Origin: Caballeronia zhejiangensis
GTDB taxonomy: Bacteria; Pseudomonadota; Gammaproteobacteria; Burkholderiales; Burkholderiaceae
Reading direction: 5' to 3'
Length of the DNA stretch: 64,000 nt
Assembly (NCBI RefSeq): GCF_000698575.1
Contig: NZ_JFHD01000002.1
Span: forward strand, 372,001 to 436,000
In this document: in pieces, positions 38,423-48,503 of the stretch
Layout of the letters: every line of letters begins with the position of its first letter
Numbering within the stretch: position 1 is the stretch's first letter
Position numbers and translations under genes: made by a program
Notes under the pieces: model-generated
What the model saw: the letters and a program-made list of their open reading frames with translations, nothing else
The model's database searches: none
Told to the model about the DNA's origin: nothing

Positions 38423-40075
38423 TTAAGCCGCCAGCATTTCCTTCGCGTGCTTGCGGGTGGTCGCGGTGATTTCGAGACCGCCGAGCATGCGCGCGACTTC
38501 TTCCACGCGTTTTGCGCGATCGAGTTGCTTTACCGTGCTCACCGTGCCGCCCGCATCGTCCGACGATTTCGCGACCTGGAAATGCTGATCGCCACGCGCG
38601 GCCACTTGCGGCAAGTGCGTGACGCACAGCACCTGACGGTCGCGGCCGAGCTGATGCAACAGACGCCCGACCACTTCCGCGACGCCGCCGCCGATGCCCG
38701 TGTCCACTTCGTCGAAGATGAGCGTGGGCGTCGGACTCGCCGTGCTCGCGATGACGGCGAGCGCAAGACTGATGCGCGCCAGTTCGCCGCCCGACGCGAC
38801 TTTCGCGAGCGGCCGCAGCGCGACGCCCGCGTGTCCCGCGACGCGGAATTCGATCTGCTCCAGCCCGTTCGCGCCGCCTTCGGCGAGCGGCACGAGCGCG
38901 ACCTCGAAGCTGCCGCCTGCCATCGACAGCTCCTGCATGCCTTCCGTGACCGCTTTCGACAGATTTTTCGCGGCCTTCGCGCGCGCCTTGGACAGCACCT
39001 TGGCTTGCGCGAGATATTCGCTCTTCGCTTTCTCGGCGGCGGCGTTGAGCGCATCGAGATCGGCGGCGGCATCGAGTTCGGCGAGCTGGCGGCGGCGCGC
39101 GTCGTGTTCTTCCGGCAGCGTTTCGGGTTGAAGGCGGAACTTGCGCGCGGTCGAGTGCAGTTGCTCCATGCGTCTTTCGACTTGCGCGAGCCGGTCAGGA
39201 TCGAGCTCCAGCCGCTGCGCATAGTGCGATAGCGAATACGACGCTTCCTGCAACTGGATTTCCGCCGGTTCGAGCGACGCGAGCACGTCGTTCAACGCGG
39301 GATCGATATCGGACAGGCCGCGCAGCTTCGAGATGATAGCGCCGAGCTGCGAGATCATCGCTTCGTCGGATTCGGAGAGCGCGCCGAGCGCACCCTGCAC
39401 GCCGTCGATGAGACTCGCCGAATGCGACAGCCGATGATGCTCCGCGCTCACTTCTTCCCATTCGCCGGGCTGCGGCGCGAGCTTGTCGAACTCGCTCAGT
39501 TGCCACGCGAGACGCTCGCGTTCCAGTTGCAGCTCGCGGTCGCGATTCTGGGCGGTCTCGACGGCTTGCTGCGCGTCGCGCATCGCGCGCCAGGCACGAT
39601 TCACCGCGCCGGCCGTGTCGAGCAACTGCGCGTGCGTGTCGAAGAGTTCGCGTTGCGCGTCCGGTCGCATCAACAATTGATGCGCGTGCTGGCCGTGGAT
39701 ATCGACGAGCATTTCGCCGACTTCGCGCAACTGCGCGAGCGTCGCGGGCGTGCCATTGATGAACGCTCGCGAGCGGCCGCCCGAATCGATCACCCGCCGC
39801 AGCATGACCGAATCGGCATCCTGCGTGAGCGCGTGTTCGTCCAGCCAGCGCACGACGAGCGGATGCGTCGAAAATTCGGCGGTGATGTCGGCGCGCGCCT
39901 GACCGGCGCGCACGACGCTCGCGTCGCCGCGCGCGCCGAGCGTTAGCGCGAGGGCGTCGATGAGGATCGACTTGCCCGCGCCGGTTTCACCCGAAAAGAC
40001 CGTGAAGCCTGGATCGAAATCGATATCCAGCGTGGCGACGATGACGAAATCTCGAATGGAAAGATGACGGAGCAT
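38423..40075 (-). CDS. recN: DNA repair ATPase RecN
   Basis: 550-aa SMC-like protein of double-strand-break repair. Walker A near the start in FSGETGAGKSILIDALAL (residues 28-45), then coiled coils (about 150-340), ABC signature VASGGELARISLAL, and Walker B TLIFDEVDTGIGG. Follows nadK by 30 bp on the same strand, a common pairing. I see no obvious LexA box in the short spacer, and none was confirmed upstream of nadK. Confidence 0.96.
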   Translation of the reverse strand: MLRHLSIRDFVIVATLDIDFDPGFTVFSGETGAGKSILIDALALTLGARGDASVVRAGQARADITAEFSTHPLVVRWLDEHALTQDADSVMLRRVIDSGGRSRAFINGTPATLAQLREVGEMLVDIHGQHAHQLLMRPDAQRELFDTHAQLLDTAGAVNRAWRAMRDAQQAVETAQNRDRELQLERERLAWQLSEFDKLAPQPGEWEEVSAEHHRLSHSASLIDGVQGALGALSESDEAMISQLGAIISKLRGLSDIDPALNDVLASLEPAEIQLQEASYSLSHYAQRLELDPDRLAQVERRMEQLHSTARKFRLQPETLPEEHDARRRQLAELDAAADLDALNAAAEKAKSEYLAQAKVLSKARAKAAKNLSKAVTEGMQELSMAGGSFEVALVPLAEGGANGLEQIEFRVAGHAGVALRPLAKVASGGELARISLALAVIASTASPTPTLIFDEVDTGIGGGVAEVVGRLLHQLGRDRQVLCVTHLPQVAARGDQHFQVAKSSDDAGGTVSTVKQLDRAKRVEEVARMLGGLEITATTRKHAKEMLAA

Positions 40076-40105
40076 GGACGCTTCGGGGAAGGAAGTTCTG
40101 GCAGA

Positions 40106-41002
40106 TCAGAGAGCGGACGAATCCTGCGACGGATGCTCGTTCCAGTGCAGCTTCTTGCGCAGCGTGGCGTACGTGCTGTAGCCGACCGGATGCAGCACCG
40201 GCACCGTATGCTTCGAGCGCCGCACTTCAATCGCGTCGTTCAGTTCGACGGCGGTGAACGACTGCATGTCGAAGTTCACGTTGACGTCGCGACCGCCGAT
40301 GATCTGAATGGTCACTTTCGAATCGTCGGGCAGCACGATCGGCCGGTTCGACAGCGAATGCGGCGCGATCGGCACGAGCACGAAGCCCTGCAATTGCGGA
40401 TGCAGGATCGGCCCCGCCGACGACAGCGCGTAGGCGGTCGAGCCGGTCGGCGTCGCGACGATCAGTCCGTCGGAACGCTGGTTGTACATGAAGTGGCCGT
40501 CCACCGACACGCGCAGCTCCGCCATGCCGGAGAAGCCGCTGCGATTCACCACGACGTCGTTGAACGCGAGCGCGTGGTAGATCGGCTTGTCGTTGCGCAC
40601 GATGCGCGCTTCGAGCAGGCTGCGTTCCTCGCGCTCGAACTGGCCGGCGAGCATTTGCGGGACGATTTCCTGCATCGCCTTGAGCGGAATGTCGGTGATG
40701 AAGCCGAGCCGGCCATGATTCACGCCGATGAGCGGTGTTTTATACGGCGCGAGCTGCCGTCCGATGCCGAGCATCGTGCCGTCGCCGCCGAGCACGATTG
40801 CAACGTCCGCGCGCGCGCCCATCTCCGCGATGGAGAGCGCCGGGAACTCCGTCACGCCGACGTCCTTCGCGGTGCCCGCCTCGAAGACGACCTCGAAGCC
40901 CTGGCTCCTGAGGAGATCGGCGAGCGATCTCAGCGGCGCCTCGATGCCCGGCGTGTTGGTGCGCCCCACGAGGGCGACGGTCTTGAATTGGCCAATTTCC
41001 AT
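40106..41002 (-). CDS. nadK: NAD kinase
   Basis: 298-aa ATP/NAD kinase making NADP. Catalytic motif [11 protein letters not shown] near residue 73, then the family's [16 protein letters not shown] near 180. The N-terminal [14 protein letters not shown] is typical for the group. Upstream of recN in one unit and divergent from hrcA (186-bp spacer). Confidence 0.97.
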   Translation of the reverse strand: MEIGQFKTVALVGRTNTPGIEAPLRSLADLLRSQGFEVVFEAGTAKDVGVTEFPALSIAEMGARADVAIVLGGDGTMLGIGRQLAPYKTPLIGVNHGRLGFITDIPLKAMQEIVPQMLAGQFEREERSLLEARIVRNDKPIYHALAFNDVVVNRSGFSGMAELRVSVDGHFMYNQRSDGLIVATPTGSTAYALSSAGPILHPQLQGFVLVPIAPHSLSNRPIVLPDDSKVTIQIIGGRDVNVNFDMQSFTAVELNDAIEVRRSKHTVPVLHPVGYSTYATLRKKLHWNEHPSQDSSAL

Positions 41003-41188
41003 GCCGGCATTACACCATAGTCAGAGAGCGAAAAGAACCGTGGGCGATGGCCGCCGGGCGCGCCGCGACGAGACCGTGCGGCATGACGCGGGCAGGCTCG
41101 CCGTTTGTCGCTAGAATGGAGCGGACGTTGAATGCCGACCACCCGGCGCGGCTCGCCGCTATCCGACACGTTGAGCTAAAATTTCCCC

Positions 41189-42205
41189 ATGCTAGACCCA
41201 CGTGCACAAACCCTCCTCAAAACGTTGATCGAGCGCTACATCGCCGAAGGTCAGCCGGTCGGTTCGCGCACGTTATCACGTCATTCCGGCCTCGAACTGA
41301 GCCCCGCGACCATCCGCAACGTCATGTCGGATCTCGAAGACCTCGGGCTGGTCGCGAGCCCGCATACGTCGGCGGGACGCATTCCCACGCCGCGCGGCTA
41401 CCGGCTCTTCGTCGACACGATGCTGACTGTAGAAGCACCGCAAGACGAGGCCATGACCACCGCGGTCAAGACTCGCCTGCAAGGCGAGGAGCCGCAGAAG
41501 ATCGTCGCGGCGGCGGCGAGCGTGCTGTCCAATCTGTCTTCGTTCGCGGGCGTCGTGCTCACGCCGCGCCGGAGCCACATGTTCAAGCAGATCGAGTTCA
41601 TGCGGCTGTCGGACAAGCGCATTCTGCTCATCATCGTGACGCCCGAAGGCGACGTGCAGAACCGCATGATGGCCACGCAACGCGACTATTCGCCTTCGCA
41701 ACTCGTAGAAGCCTCCAATTACATCAACGCGCATTTCGCGGGCCTGTCCTTCGACGAAGTACGCCGCCGTTTGCGCGAGGAAATCGACCAGTTGCGCGGC
41801 GACATGACCGCGCTCATGCAGGCGGCCGTGGTCGCGAGCACCGCCGAGACGGACCCCACTGACACCGTGCTGATTTCCGGCGAGCGCAACCTGCTCGAAG
41901 TGGCGGACCTTTCGTCCGACATGGCGCGGCTGCGCAAGCTTTTCGATTTGTTCGACCAAAAGACGAGCCTCCTGCAATTGCTGGATGTATCGAGTCACGC
42001 GCAAGGCGTGCAGATTTTCATCGGCGGAGAAAGCAATCTCGTGCCGATCGAGGAAATGAGCGTCGTGACGGCGCCATACGAGGTCAACGGGAAGATCGTC
42101 GGCACGCTCGGCGTGATCGGCCCGACGCGCATGGCGTACAACCGCGTGATTCCGATCGTCGATATCACCGCGCGTTTGCTGTCGATGTCGCTCAGTCATC
42201 AGTGA
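41189..42205 (+). CDS. hrcA: Heat-inducible transcription repressor HrcA
   Basis: 338-aa repressor of class I heat-shock genes through CIRCE operators. N-terminal winged helix ([21 protein letters not shown] and [13 protein letters not shown]), then the HrcA ligand/dimer domain. The C-terminal NKIV-like segment [20 protein letters not shown] is diagnostic. ATG 41189 begins [14 protein letters not shown]. In betaproteobacteria its targets are usually groES-groEL rather than dnaK. No CIRCE repeat was seen in the window. Confidence 0.96.
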   Translation: MLDPRAQTLLKTLIERYIAEGQPVGSRTLSRHSGLELSPATIRNVMSDLEDLGLVASPHTSAGRIPTPRGYRLFVDTMLTVEAPQDEAMTTAVKTRLQGEEPQKIVAAAASVLSNLSSFAGVVLTPRRSHMFKQIEFMRLSDKRILLIIVTPEGDVQNRMMATQRDYSPSQLVEASNYINAHFAGLSFDEVRRRLREEIDQLRGDMTALMQAAVVASTAETDPTDTVLISGERNLLEVADLSSDMARLRKLFDLFDQKTSLLQLLDVSSHAQGVQIFIGGESNLVPIEEMSVVTAPYEVNGKIVGTLGVIGPTRMAYNRVIPIVDITARLLSMSLSHQ

Positions 42206-42213
42206 CGCCATCT

Positions 42214-42238
42214 TGGCGCGCCGCGAAAGAGCGCGCCA
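42214..42238. repeat. Inverted repeat after hrcA (weak terminator candidate)
   Basis: TGGCGCGC (42214-42221) and GCGCGCCA (42231-42238) form an 8-bp stem with loop CGCGAAAGA. No U-run follows, so it may only slow transcription between hrcA and hemH. Confidence 0.4.
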
Positions 42239-42328
42239 CTAGGCCGTTCGGCCAATGATGCGTCCGGAAACGCGCCGCTATAATGGTCCTCAACTTTTCC
42301 GACGACCATCTTCAGGCTCGCTTCCCTT

Positions 42329-43396
42329 ATGCGTTTCGACCTCGAGTTGCCCTCGCAGCCCAGCGCTTCGCATCGCGTCGCGGTGCTGCTGATCAATCTC
42401 GGCACGCCGGACGCGCCCACGCCGCGGGCGGTGCGCAAGTATCTGGCGCAATTCCTGTCCGATCCGCGCGTCGTCGAAATTCCGTCATTCGTGTGGCAAT
42501 TCATTCTGCGCGGCCTGATCCTGCCGTTTCGCGGGCGCGCATCGGCGAAGAAGTACGCGCAAGTGTGGATGCCCGAAGGCTCGCCGCTGCGCGTGCATAC
42601 GGAAAAGCAGGTCGACGGCTTGCGGCGGCTCTTCGCGGCGAACGACTATCACGTCATCGTCGACTATGCGATGCGCTACGGCACGCCGGGCATCGGCGCG
42701 ATGCTCAATCAGCTGAAGCTCGAAGGCGCCGACCGCATTCTCCTGTTGCCGATGTATCCGCAATACTCGTCGTCCACGACGGCCACCGCGTTCGACGACG
42801 CGTTCGCCGCGCTCAAGCGCGTGCGCAATCAGCCGGAAATCCGCACGATCCGCCATTACGCCGATCATCCGGCGTATATCGCGGCGCTCGCGGAGCAGGT
42901 GCGCGACTATTGGCGGCATCACGGCCAGCCGGATTTCGCCGCGGGCGACAAGCTTGTGCTGAGCTTCCACGGCGTGCCGAAGCGCACGATGGATCTCGGC
43001 GATCCGTATCACGACCAGTGCCAGCTGACCGGTTCGTTGCTCATGGCCGCGCTCGGGCTTACGCCGGTCGAATGCCGCGTGACGTTCCAGTCGCGCTTTG
43101 GGCGGGCGGAGTGGCTTCAGCCGTACACCGCGCCGACGGTCGCGGAGCTCGGCGCGGGCGGCGTTTCTCGTGTGGACGTGTTCTGTCCCGGCTTCACGGC
43201 GGATTGTCTCGAGACGATCGAGGAAATCGGCATCGAGGTGCGCGACGAATTTCTGAAGGCGGGCGGCAAGCATTTTCACCGGATTGCCTGCCTGAACTCA
43301 GCGCCCGCGTGGATCAAGGCACTGGGCGAGATCGCCGCGCAACATCTTCAGGGATGGCCCGTGCAGACTGTGCAGCCGCTCAGCGCAGTGGCCTGA
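42329..43396 (+). CDS. hemH: Ferrochelatase
   Basis: 355-aa enzyme inserting ferrous iron into protoporphyrin IX, the last haem step. Motifs: [53 protein letters not shown] (metal-binding His), and [24 protein letters not shown] at 42279-42284 lies upstream and may be its promoter. Followed by hslR after 25 bp, likely co-transcribed. Confidence 0.96.
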   Translation: MRFDLELPSQPSASHRVAVLLINLGTPDAPTPRAVRKYLAQFLSDPRVVEIPSFVWQFILRGLILPFRGRASAKKYAQVWMPEGSPLRVHTEKQVDGLRRLFAANDYHVIVDYAMRYGTPGIGAMLNQLKLEGADRILLLPMYPQYSSSTTATAFDDAFAALKRVRNQPEIRTIRHYADHPAYIAALAEQVRDYWRHHGQPDFAAGDKLVLSFHGVPKRTMDLGDPYHDQCQLTGSLLMAALGLTPVECRVTFQSRFGRAEWLQPYTAPTVAELGAGGVSRVDVFCPGFTADCLETIEEIGIEVRDEFLKAGGKHFHRIACLNSAPAWIKALGEIAAQHLQGWPVQTVQPLSAVA

Positions 43397-43421
43397 GCGC
43401 GGCTTTTTCAGGCATTCACCC

Positions 43422-43829
43422 ATGAACTACAAGATTTCGACGGAACCTGGCGCGCGTTTGCGCATCGATAAGTGGCTTTGGGCAGCGCGTTTCTTCAAGA
43501 CGCGTTCGCTCGCGAGCGATGCGGTCGAGAAAGGCCGCGTGAAGATCGGCGGGGCGAATGTGAAGCCGTCTAAGGACGTGCGCGTCGGCGATATCGTCGA
43601 GATCGATATCGAACGGCTGGTGTGGCAGGTCGAAGTGCTCGGGATATGCGATGTGCGCGGCCCGGCGCCGGTCGCCCAGACGCTCTATGCCGAAACCGGG
43701 GAAGGCCGTGCGAAACGCATGGCCGAGGCCGAGCGCCGCAAGAATTTCCGCGAGCCCGCAGCGGAACTGCAGGGAAGGCCGACGAAGCGCGACCGGCGCA
43801 CTATCGACAAATTTTCTCGTTCGGATTGA
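43422..43829 (+). CDS. hslR: RNA-binding S4-domain heat-shock protein Hsp15
   Basis: 135-aa Hsp15-like protein that binds stalled 50S subunits with nascent chains and frees them. The S4 RNA-binding domain spans about residues 14-75 (RIDKWLWAARFFKTRSLASDAV and KPSKDVRVGDIVEI). The basic C-terminal tail (RRKNFREPA, RPTKRDRR) is typical. Located in a stress-protein neighbourhood. Its 3' end overlaps the 3' end of an antisense small ORF by 29 bp. Confidence 0.94.
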   Translation: MNYKISTEPGARLRIDKWLWAARFFKTRSLASDAVEKGRVKIGGANVKPSKDVRVGDIVEIDIERLVWQVEVLGICDVRGPAPVAQTLYAETGEGRAKRMAEAERRKNFREPAAELQGRPTKRDRRTIDKFSRSD

Positions 43830-43962
43830 AGTAGCTTTCGATGGTCGCGTGAACGCCGCCGTACTCGGTGGTACGTTCGGTCACGACGCCGGACATGCAG
43901 ATGGTGGTCGTTCCCGCGACGAGTACCAGGGCGACCACCGCGATAGCAAAGGTCAGTTTCAT
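43801..43962 (-). CDS. Small secreted or membrane protein, 53 aa, unknown
   Basis: ATG 43962, TAG at 43801-43803, with GGGGA 6 bases upstream of the start. The product starts MKLTFAIAVVALVLVAGTTT, a good signal peptide or membrane anchor, then a short soluble part with GVVTERTTEYGGVHATIES. It has two cysteines (22 and 52). The Cys22 context TTIC is not a standard lipobox. I do not recognise a family. It converges with hslR, overlapping 29 bp, and diverges from grpE. Confidence 0.6.
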   Translation of the reverse strand: MKLTFAIAVVALVLVAGTTTICMSGVVTERTTEYGGVHATIESYFNPNEKICR

Positions 43963-44322
43963 GGTATCCCCGGGAAGCGGGTTGCCCGGTCAGAAGGCGG
44001 CCGGATCAGGAAACGGGCAAGGGCTGAAAGCGGTTTGAAGCAATTCGTAGGATTAGGGTTAACGTGCGTCCTGCGCTGCTTTTTTGAAGTGTAGGCGACT
44101 CAGGGCTTTCCCTCAATCCGAAAATCGCGCGCCGCGGCGAAGTCTGTATTACGAGCCATTGCGGCGCCACCTTGCTGTCGAGATTTGTCCGAAAAACCGT
44201 TTCGAAGGCTTGAAAAAGCTTTCGGCGCCCTCATTTCGGCCGTTAGTGCGAAAAATGCGTCCGACTTTCGGTCTGGCCGCTTTCGCAGCCGATTCAACTC
44301 ACTGCAATACATATTCAGCGAC
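43963..44322. other. 360-bp intergenic region between the small ORF and grpE
   Basis: Holds the heat-shock-type promoter for grpE at 44209-44236 and presumably a minus-strand promoter for the 53-aa ORF. No additional gene seen. A T-run at 44083-44088 is not preceded by a strong stem. Confidence 0.5.
44209..44236 (+). promoter_or_regulatory. Sigma32 (RpoH)-type promoter of grpE
   Basis: CTTGAAA (44209-44215), a 13-base spacer, then CCTCATTT (44229-44236), close to the CTTGAAA-N13/14-CCCCATNT heat-shock consensus. About 87 bases upstream of the grpE start. Confidence 0.75.
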
Positions 44323-44925
44323 ATGGAAAACACGCAAGAGAATCCAGCGAGCCAGAACGCAACGCCCGCCGACGATAACGCGCGCCAGTCCGCCGACCCG
44401 ACCAGCGCGGCGGCTCCCGCGTCCCAAGGCGCACCGGCTGATGCCGCCGCCGCGCCGCAAGCCGCGCCGAATGAGGCCGAAGCTGCGCTCGCCGAAGCGC
44501 AGGCCACCATCGCCGCGCTCAAGGAAGACTTCCTGCGCGCGAAGGCCGAAACCGAGAACGTGCGCCGCCGCAGTCAGGAAGATGTCGCGAAGGCGCATAA
44601 ATTCGCCATCGAAAATTTTGCGGAGAACCTGCTTCCGGTGCTCGACAGCCTGGAAGCCGCGCTCGCCGACCAGTCGACGGATGTCGCCAAGGTTCGCGAA
44701 GGCGTCGAACTGACGCTGCGTCAACTGACGGGCGCGTTGGAGAAAGGCCGCGTGATCGCGGTGAACCCGGTCGGCGAAAAATTCGATCCGCATCGCCATC
44801 AGGCCATCTCGATGGTTCCGGCGGAACAAGACCCGAATACTGTCGTCACGGTGCTGCAGAAGGGCTACGTCATCGCCGACCGCGTGCTGCGTCCGGCGCT
44901 CGTGACCGTCGCCGCGCCGAAGTAA
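44323..44925 (+). CDS. grpE: Nucleotide exchange factor GrpE
   Basis: 200-aa DnaK co-chaperone promoting ADP release. Disordered acidic/Ala-Pro-rich N-terminus (to about residue 45), long helix ([31 protein letters not shown]), and C-terminal beta domain with the signature [12 protein letters not shown] and [20 protein letters not shown] 44323 chosen; the open frame extends 46 codons upstream across the heat-shock promoter, so it is not coding there. Ribosome site is weak. Confidence 0.96.
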   Translation: MENTQENPASQNATPADDNARQSADPTSAAAPASQGAPADAAAAPQAAPNEAEAALAEAQATIAALKEDFLRAKAETENVRRRSQEDVAKAHKFAIENFAENLLPVLDSLEAALADQSTDVAKVREGVELTLRQLTGALEKGRVIAVNPVGEKFDPHRHQAISMVPAEQDPNTVVTVLQKGYVIADRVLRPALVTVAAPK

Positions 44926-45000
44926 TCGGTCTCGCGGCGTACGTGCCGGCCGTGTCGGTCGCCGCACAAAAAAACTTATAGACCGTATCGTTTGCAGGGT

Positions 45001-45028
45001 CTTGAAATCGAAACTGACGCTCTTATCT
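45001..45028 (+). promoter_or_regulatory. Sigma32-type promoter of dnaK
   Basis: CTTGAAA at 45001-45007, 13-base spacer, then TCTTATCT (45021-45028). The -35 is perfect and the -10 is a weaker match to the heat-shock consensus. It gives dnaK a promoter separate from grpE. Confidence 0.6.
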
Positions 45029-45135
45029 TGCGTACAGGTATGAATTTTGGGCGTTCGGCCCGGTAAATCGGCAAAAGCCGGCATCGAAAGGCCGGCCGCA
45101 ACGCCACTGCGATCAAAGCTAGGAGAGGATAAAAA

Positions 45136-47091
45136 ATGGGCAGAATCATCGGTATCGACCTCGGCACCACGAACTCGTGCGTGGCGCTGATGGAAGGCAA
45201 TCAGGTCAAGGTCATCGAGAACTCGGAAGGCGCGCGCACCACGCCGTCGATCATCGCGTACATGGATGACAACGAGATCCTCGTCGGCGCGCCTGCGAAG
45301 CGCCAGTCGGTCACCAATCCGAAGAACACGCTGTACGCGGTCAAGCGCCTGATCGGCCGCCGCTTCGACGAGAAGGAAGTGCAGAAGGACATCAACCTGA
45401 TGCCCTACAAGATCGTCAAGCACGACAACGGCGATGCATGGGTCGAAGCGCACGGCAAGAACCTCGCGCCGTCGCAGGTTTCGGCTGAAGTCCTGCGCAA
45501 GATGAAGAAGACCGCTGAAGACTACCTCGGCGAGCCGGTGACGGAAGCCGTCATCACGGTTCCGGCGTACTTCAACGACAGCCAGCGTCAGGCAACGAAG
45601 GACGCGGGCCGCATCGCCGGTCTGGAAGTGAAGCGCATCATCAACGAGCCGACCGCGGCCGCGCTCGCGTTCGGTCTCGACAAGGCCGAAAAGGGCGACC
45701 GCAAGATCGCCGTGTTCGACTTGGGCGGCGGCACGTTCGACATCTCGATCATCGAGATCGCGGACGTGGACGGCGAAATGCAGTTCGAAGTGCTGTCGAC
45801 GAACGGCGATACGTTCCTCGGCGGTGAAGACTTCGACCAGCGCATCATCGATTACATCATCGGCGAGTTCAAGAAGGAGCAGGGCGTCGACCTGTCCAAG
45901 GACGTGCTCGCGCTGCAACGCCTGAAGGAAGCCGCTGAAAAGGCGAAGATCGAACTGTCGTCGACGGCTCAGACCGACATCAACCTGCCGTACATCACGG
46001 CGGACGCGTCCGGTCCGAAGCACCTGAACCTCAAGTTCACGCGTGCCAAGCTCGAAGCGCTCGTCGAAGAGCTGATCGAGCGCACGATCGAACCGTGCCG
46101 CATCGCGATCAAGGATGCGGGCGTGAAGGTCGGCGACATCGACGACGTGATTCTCGTCGGCGGCATGACGCGTATGCCGAAGGTGCAGGAGAAGGTGAAG
46201 GAATTCTTCGGCAAGGATCCGCGCCGTGACGTGAACCCGGACGAAGCCGTCGCCGTGGGCGCCGCGATTCAAGGCCAGGTTCTGTCGGGCGACCGCAAGG
46301 ACGTGCTGCTGCTCGACGTGACGCCGCTGTCGCTCGGTATCGAGACGCTCGGCGGTGTGATGACGAAGATGATCAACAAGAACACGACCATCCCGACGAA
46401 GCACTCGCAAGTGTATTCGACGGCGGACGACAACCAGGGCGCCGTGACGATCAAGGTGTTCCAGGGCGAGCGCGAAATGGCCGTCGGCAACAAGCTGCTC
46501 GGCGAGTTCAACCTCGAAGGCATTCCGCCCGCACCGCGCGGCGTGCCGCAGATCGAAGTGACCTTCGACATCGACGCGAACGGCATTCTGCACGTTGGCG
46601 CGAAGGACAAGGCGACGGGCAAGGAAAACAAGATCACCATCAAGGCGAACTCGGGTCTGACGGACGCGGAAATCGACAAGATGGTGAAGGACGCCGAAGC
46701 CAACGCCGAGGAAGATCACAAGCTGCGTGAGCTGGCCGACGCGCGCAACCAGGGCGATGCGCTGGTTCACAGCACGAAGAAGGCGGTCGCGGAGTACGGT
46801 GACAAGGTCGACGCTTCGGAGAAGGAAAAGATCGAAGCGGCGCTGAAGGACCTCGAAGAGGCGCTGAAGAGCAGCTCGAGCGACAAGGCCACGATCGAAG
46901 CAAAGGTCGAGGCGCTGGCTCAGGCTTCGCAGAAGCTCGGCGAAAAGATGTACGCCGACATGCAGGCGCAGCAAGGCGCGGCGAGCGCGGCCGCGGGTGC
47001 GGCAGGCGCGGGCGCGTCGGCGGATGCGGGCGCGAGCCAGCATCACGATGACGTCGTCGACGCCGACTTCAAGGAAGTGAAGAAGGACTAA
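45136..47091 (+). CDS. dnaK: Molecular chaperone DnaK (Hsp70)
   Basis: 651-aa Hsp70. Nucleotide-binding domain starts [20 protein letters not shown], with the [16 protein letters not shown] phosphate loop and [11 protein letters not shown]. Substrate-binding domain from about residue 385. The C-terminal tail is Ala/Gly-rich and ends [12 protein letters not shown], the EEVD-like terminus of proteobacterial DnaK. Strong ribosome site AGGAGAGG. Codon use is highly biased, as expected for an abundant protein. Between grpE and dnaJ. Confidence 0.98.
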   Translation: MGRIIGIDLGTTNSCVALMEGNQVKVIENSEGARTTPSIIAYMDDNEILVGAPAKRQSVTNPKNTLYAVKRLIGRRFDEKEVQKDINLMPYKIVKHDNGDAWVEAHGKNLAPSQVSAEVLRKMKKTAEDYLGEPVTEAVITVPAYFNDSQRQATKDAGRIAGLEVKRIINEPTAAALAFGLDKAEKGDRKIAVFDLGGGTFDISIIEIADVDGEMQFEVLSTNGDTFLGGEDFDQRIIDYIIGEFKKEQGVDLSKDVLALQRLKEAAEKAKIELSSTAQTDINLPYITADASGPKHLNLKFTRAKLEALVEELIERTIEPCRIAIKDAGVKVGDIDDVILVGGMTRMPKVQEKVKEFFGKDPRRDVNPDEAVAVGAAIQGQVLSGDRKDVLLLDVTPLSLGIETLGGVMTKMINKNTTIPTKHSQVYSTADDNQGAVTIKVFQGEREMAVGNKLLGEFNLEGIPPAPRGVPQIEVTFDIDANGILHVGAKDKATGKENKITIKANSGLTDAEIDKMVKDAEANAEEDHKLRELADARNQGDALVHSTKKAVAEYGDKVDASEKEKIEAALKDLEEALKSSSSDKATIEAKVEALAQASQKLGEKMYADMQAQQGAASAAAGAAGAGASADAGASQHHDDVVDADFKEVKKD

Positions 47092-47102
47092 CGCCGAATC
47101 GG

Positions 47103-47132
47103 GCGCGTGAGTGGCGACATTCACGCGCTTTT
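47103..47132 (+). terminator. Hairpin between dnaK and dnaJ
   Basis: GCGCGTGA (47103-47110) and TCACGCGC (47121-47128) form an 8-bp stem followed by TTTT. A weak or partial terminator, which could lower dnaJ expression relative to dnaK. Confidence 0.5.
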
Positions 47133-47335
47133 CGGTGGTATCACCGGGACGCGTTGGCGTCTGACGTGGAGCGCGCCTGGCGAGCCTTTCGGCTCTCCGG
47201 GCACGTTGTTTTTAGAGGCGCGTTGCTTCTGGCGAGGCGCAAAAAGTTTTACGCGCGGGTTGCGAGCGACATCCGCAGCATCTCGCAGCATCTGACAGGA
47301 ACCGCGGCGCTCAAGCGCGGCGGCATCGAACCGAC

Positions 47336-48472
47336 ATGGCGAAACGGGATTACTACGACGTTCTGGGCGTCGCGAAAAATGCGAGCGACGACGAGATCAA
47401 GAAGGCGTATCGCAAGCTCGCGATGAAGTATCACCCTGACCGCAACCCGGACAACAAGAAGGCGGAAGAGAATTTCAAGGAGGCGAAGGAAGCCTACGAA
47501 ATGCTCTCCGACCAGCAGAAGCGGGCCGCCTACGATCAGTACGGCCACGCGGGCGTGGATCCGAACATGGCGGGCGCGGGCGCGCAAGGTTTCGGCGGTT
47601 TCGCCGATGCCTTCGGCGATATCTTCGGCGACATCTTCGGACAGACGGCGGGTGGCGCCGGCGCGCGCGGCCGCAGCGGTCCGCAGGTGTATCGCGGCGC
47701 GGACTTGCGCTACAGCATGGAAATCACGCTGGAGCAGGCGGCGCACGGCTACGACACGCAGATTCGCGTGCCGAGCTGGGTGAACTGCAACGTCTGCCAC
47801 GGCTCCGGTGCGAAGCCGGGCACGAAGCCCGAAACCTGCCCGACCTGTCATGGTCAGGGCCAGGTACGCATGTCGCAAGGGTTTTTCAGCATCCAGCAGA
47901 CGTGCCCGAAGTGTCACGGCAGCGGCAGCTACATCCCCGATCCGTGCGCGAACTGCCACGGCGCGGGCAAGGTGAAGGAAACGAAGACGCTGGAAGTGAA
48001 GATTCCGGCGGGCATCGACGACGGAATGCGAATCCGCTCGGCGGGCAATGGCGAGCCGGGCATCAACGGTGGTCCGGCCGGCGACTTGTATGTGGAAATC
48101 CACATCAAGCAGCATTCGGTGTTCGAGCGTGACGGCGACGACCTGCATTGCCAGATGCCGATTCCGTTCACGACGGCGGCGCTCGGCGGCGAGATCGAAG
48201 TGCCGACGCTCGCGGGCCGCGCGAGCTTCACGGTGCCGGAAGGCACGCAGTCGGGCAAGACGTTCCGTTTGCGCGGCAAGGGCATCAAGGGCTTGCGTTC
48301 GAGCATCGCCGGCGATCTGTATGTGCATGTCCAGGTGGAAACGCCGGTCAAGCTCACCGACGCGCAGCGCGATTTGCTCAAGCAGTTCGAGAAGTCGCTC
48401 GTCGAGGGTGGCGCGCGGCATAGTCCGCAAAGCAAGAGCTGGTTCGACCGCGTGAAGAGCTTCTTCGATTGA
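47336..48472 (+). CDS. dnaJ: Chaperone protein DnaJ (Hsp40)
   Basis: 378-aa DnaK co-chaperone. J domain with the HPD motif ([20 protein letters not shown]) at about residues 5-70, Gly/Phe-rich linker, four CxxCxGxG zinc motifs between about 140 and 210 ([32 protein letters not shown]), then the C-terminal substrate-binding barrels. All zinc cysteines are intact. 244 bp after dnaK. Confidence 0.98.
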   Translation: MAKRDYYDVLGVAKNASDDEIKKAYRKLAMKYHPDRNPDNKKAEENFKEAKEAYEMLSDQQKRAAYDQYGHAGVDPNMAGAGAQGFGGFADAFGDIFGDIFGQTAGGAGARGRSGPQVYRGADLRYSMEITLEQAAHGYDTQIRVPSWVNCNVCHGSGAKPGTKPETCPTCHGQGQVRMSQGFFSIQQTCPKCHGSGSYIPDPCANCHGAGKVKETKTLEVKIPAGIDDGMRIRSAGNGEPGINGGPAGDLYVEIHIKQHSVFERDGDDLHCQMPIPFTTAALGGEIEVPTLAGRASFTVPEGTQSGKTFRLRGKGIKGLRSSIAGDLYVHVQVETPVKLTDAQRDLLKQFEKSLVEGGARHSPQSKSWFDRVKSFFD

Positions 48473-48503
48473 TGCGGTCGAGTGCGTCGTACGTCGGGCA
48501 GGT

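Noticed and set aside
45077..45096. GCCGGC-N8-GCCGGC in the dnaK leader as an RNA thermometer
   Set aside because: It does not pair with the ribosome site AGGAGAGG and no ROSE-like U(U/C)GCU motif is seen.
44299..47124. 941-codon frame antisense to grpE-dnaK
   Set aside because: Reverse-strand shadow of strongly codon-biased chaperone genes.
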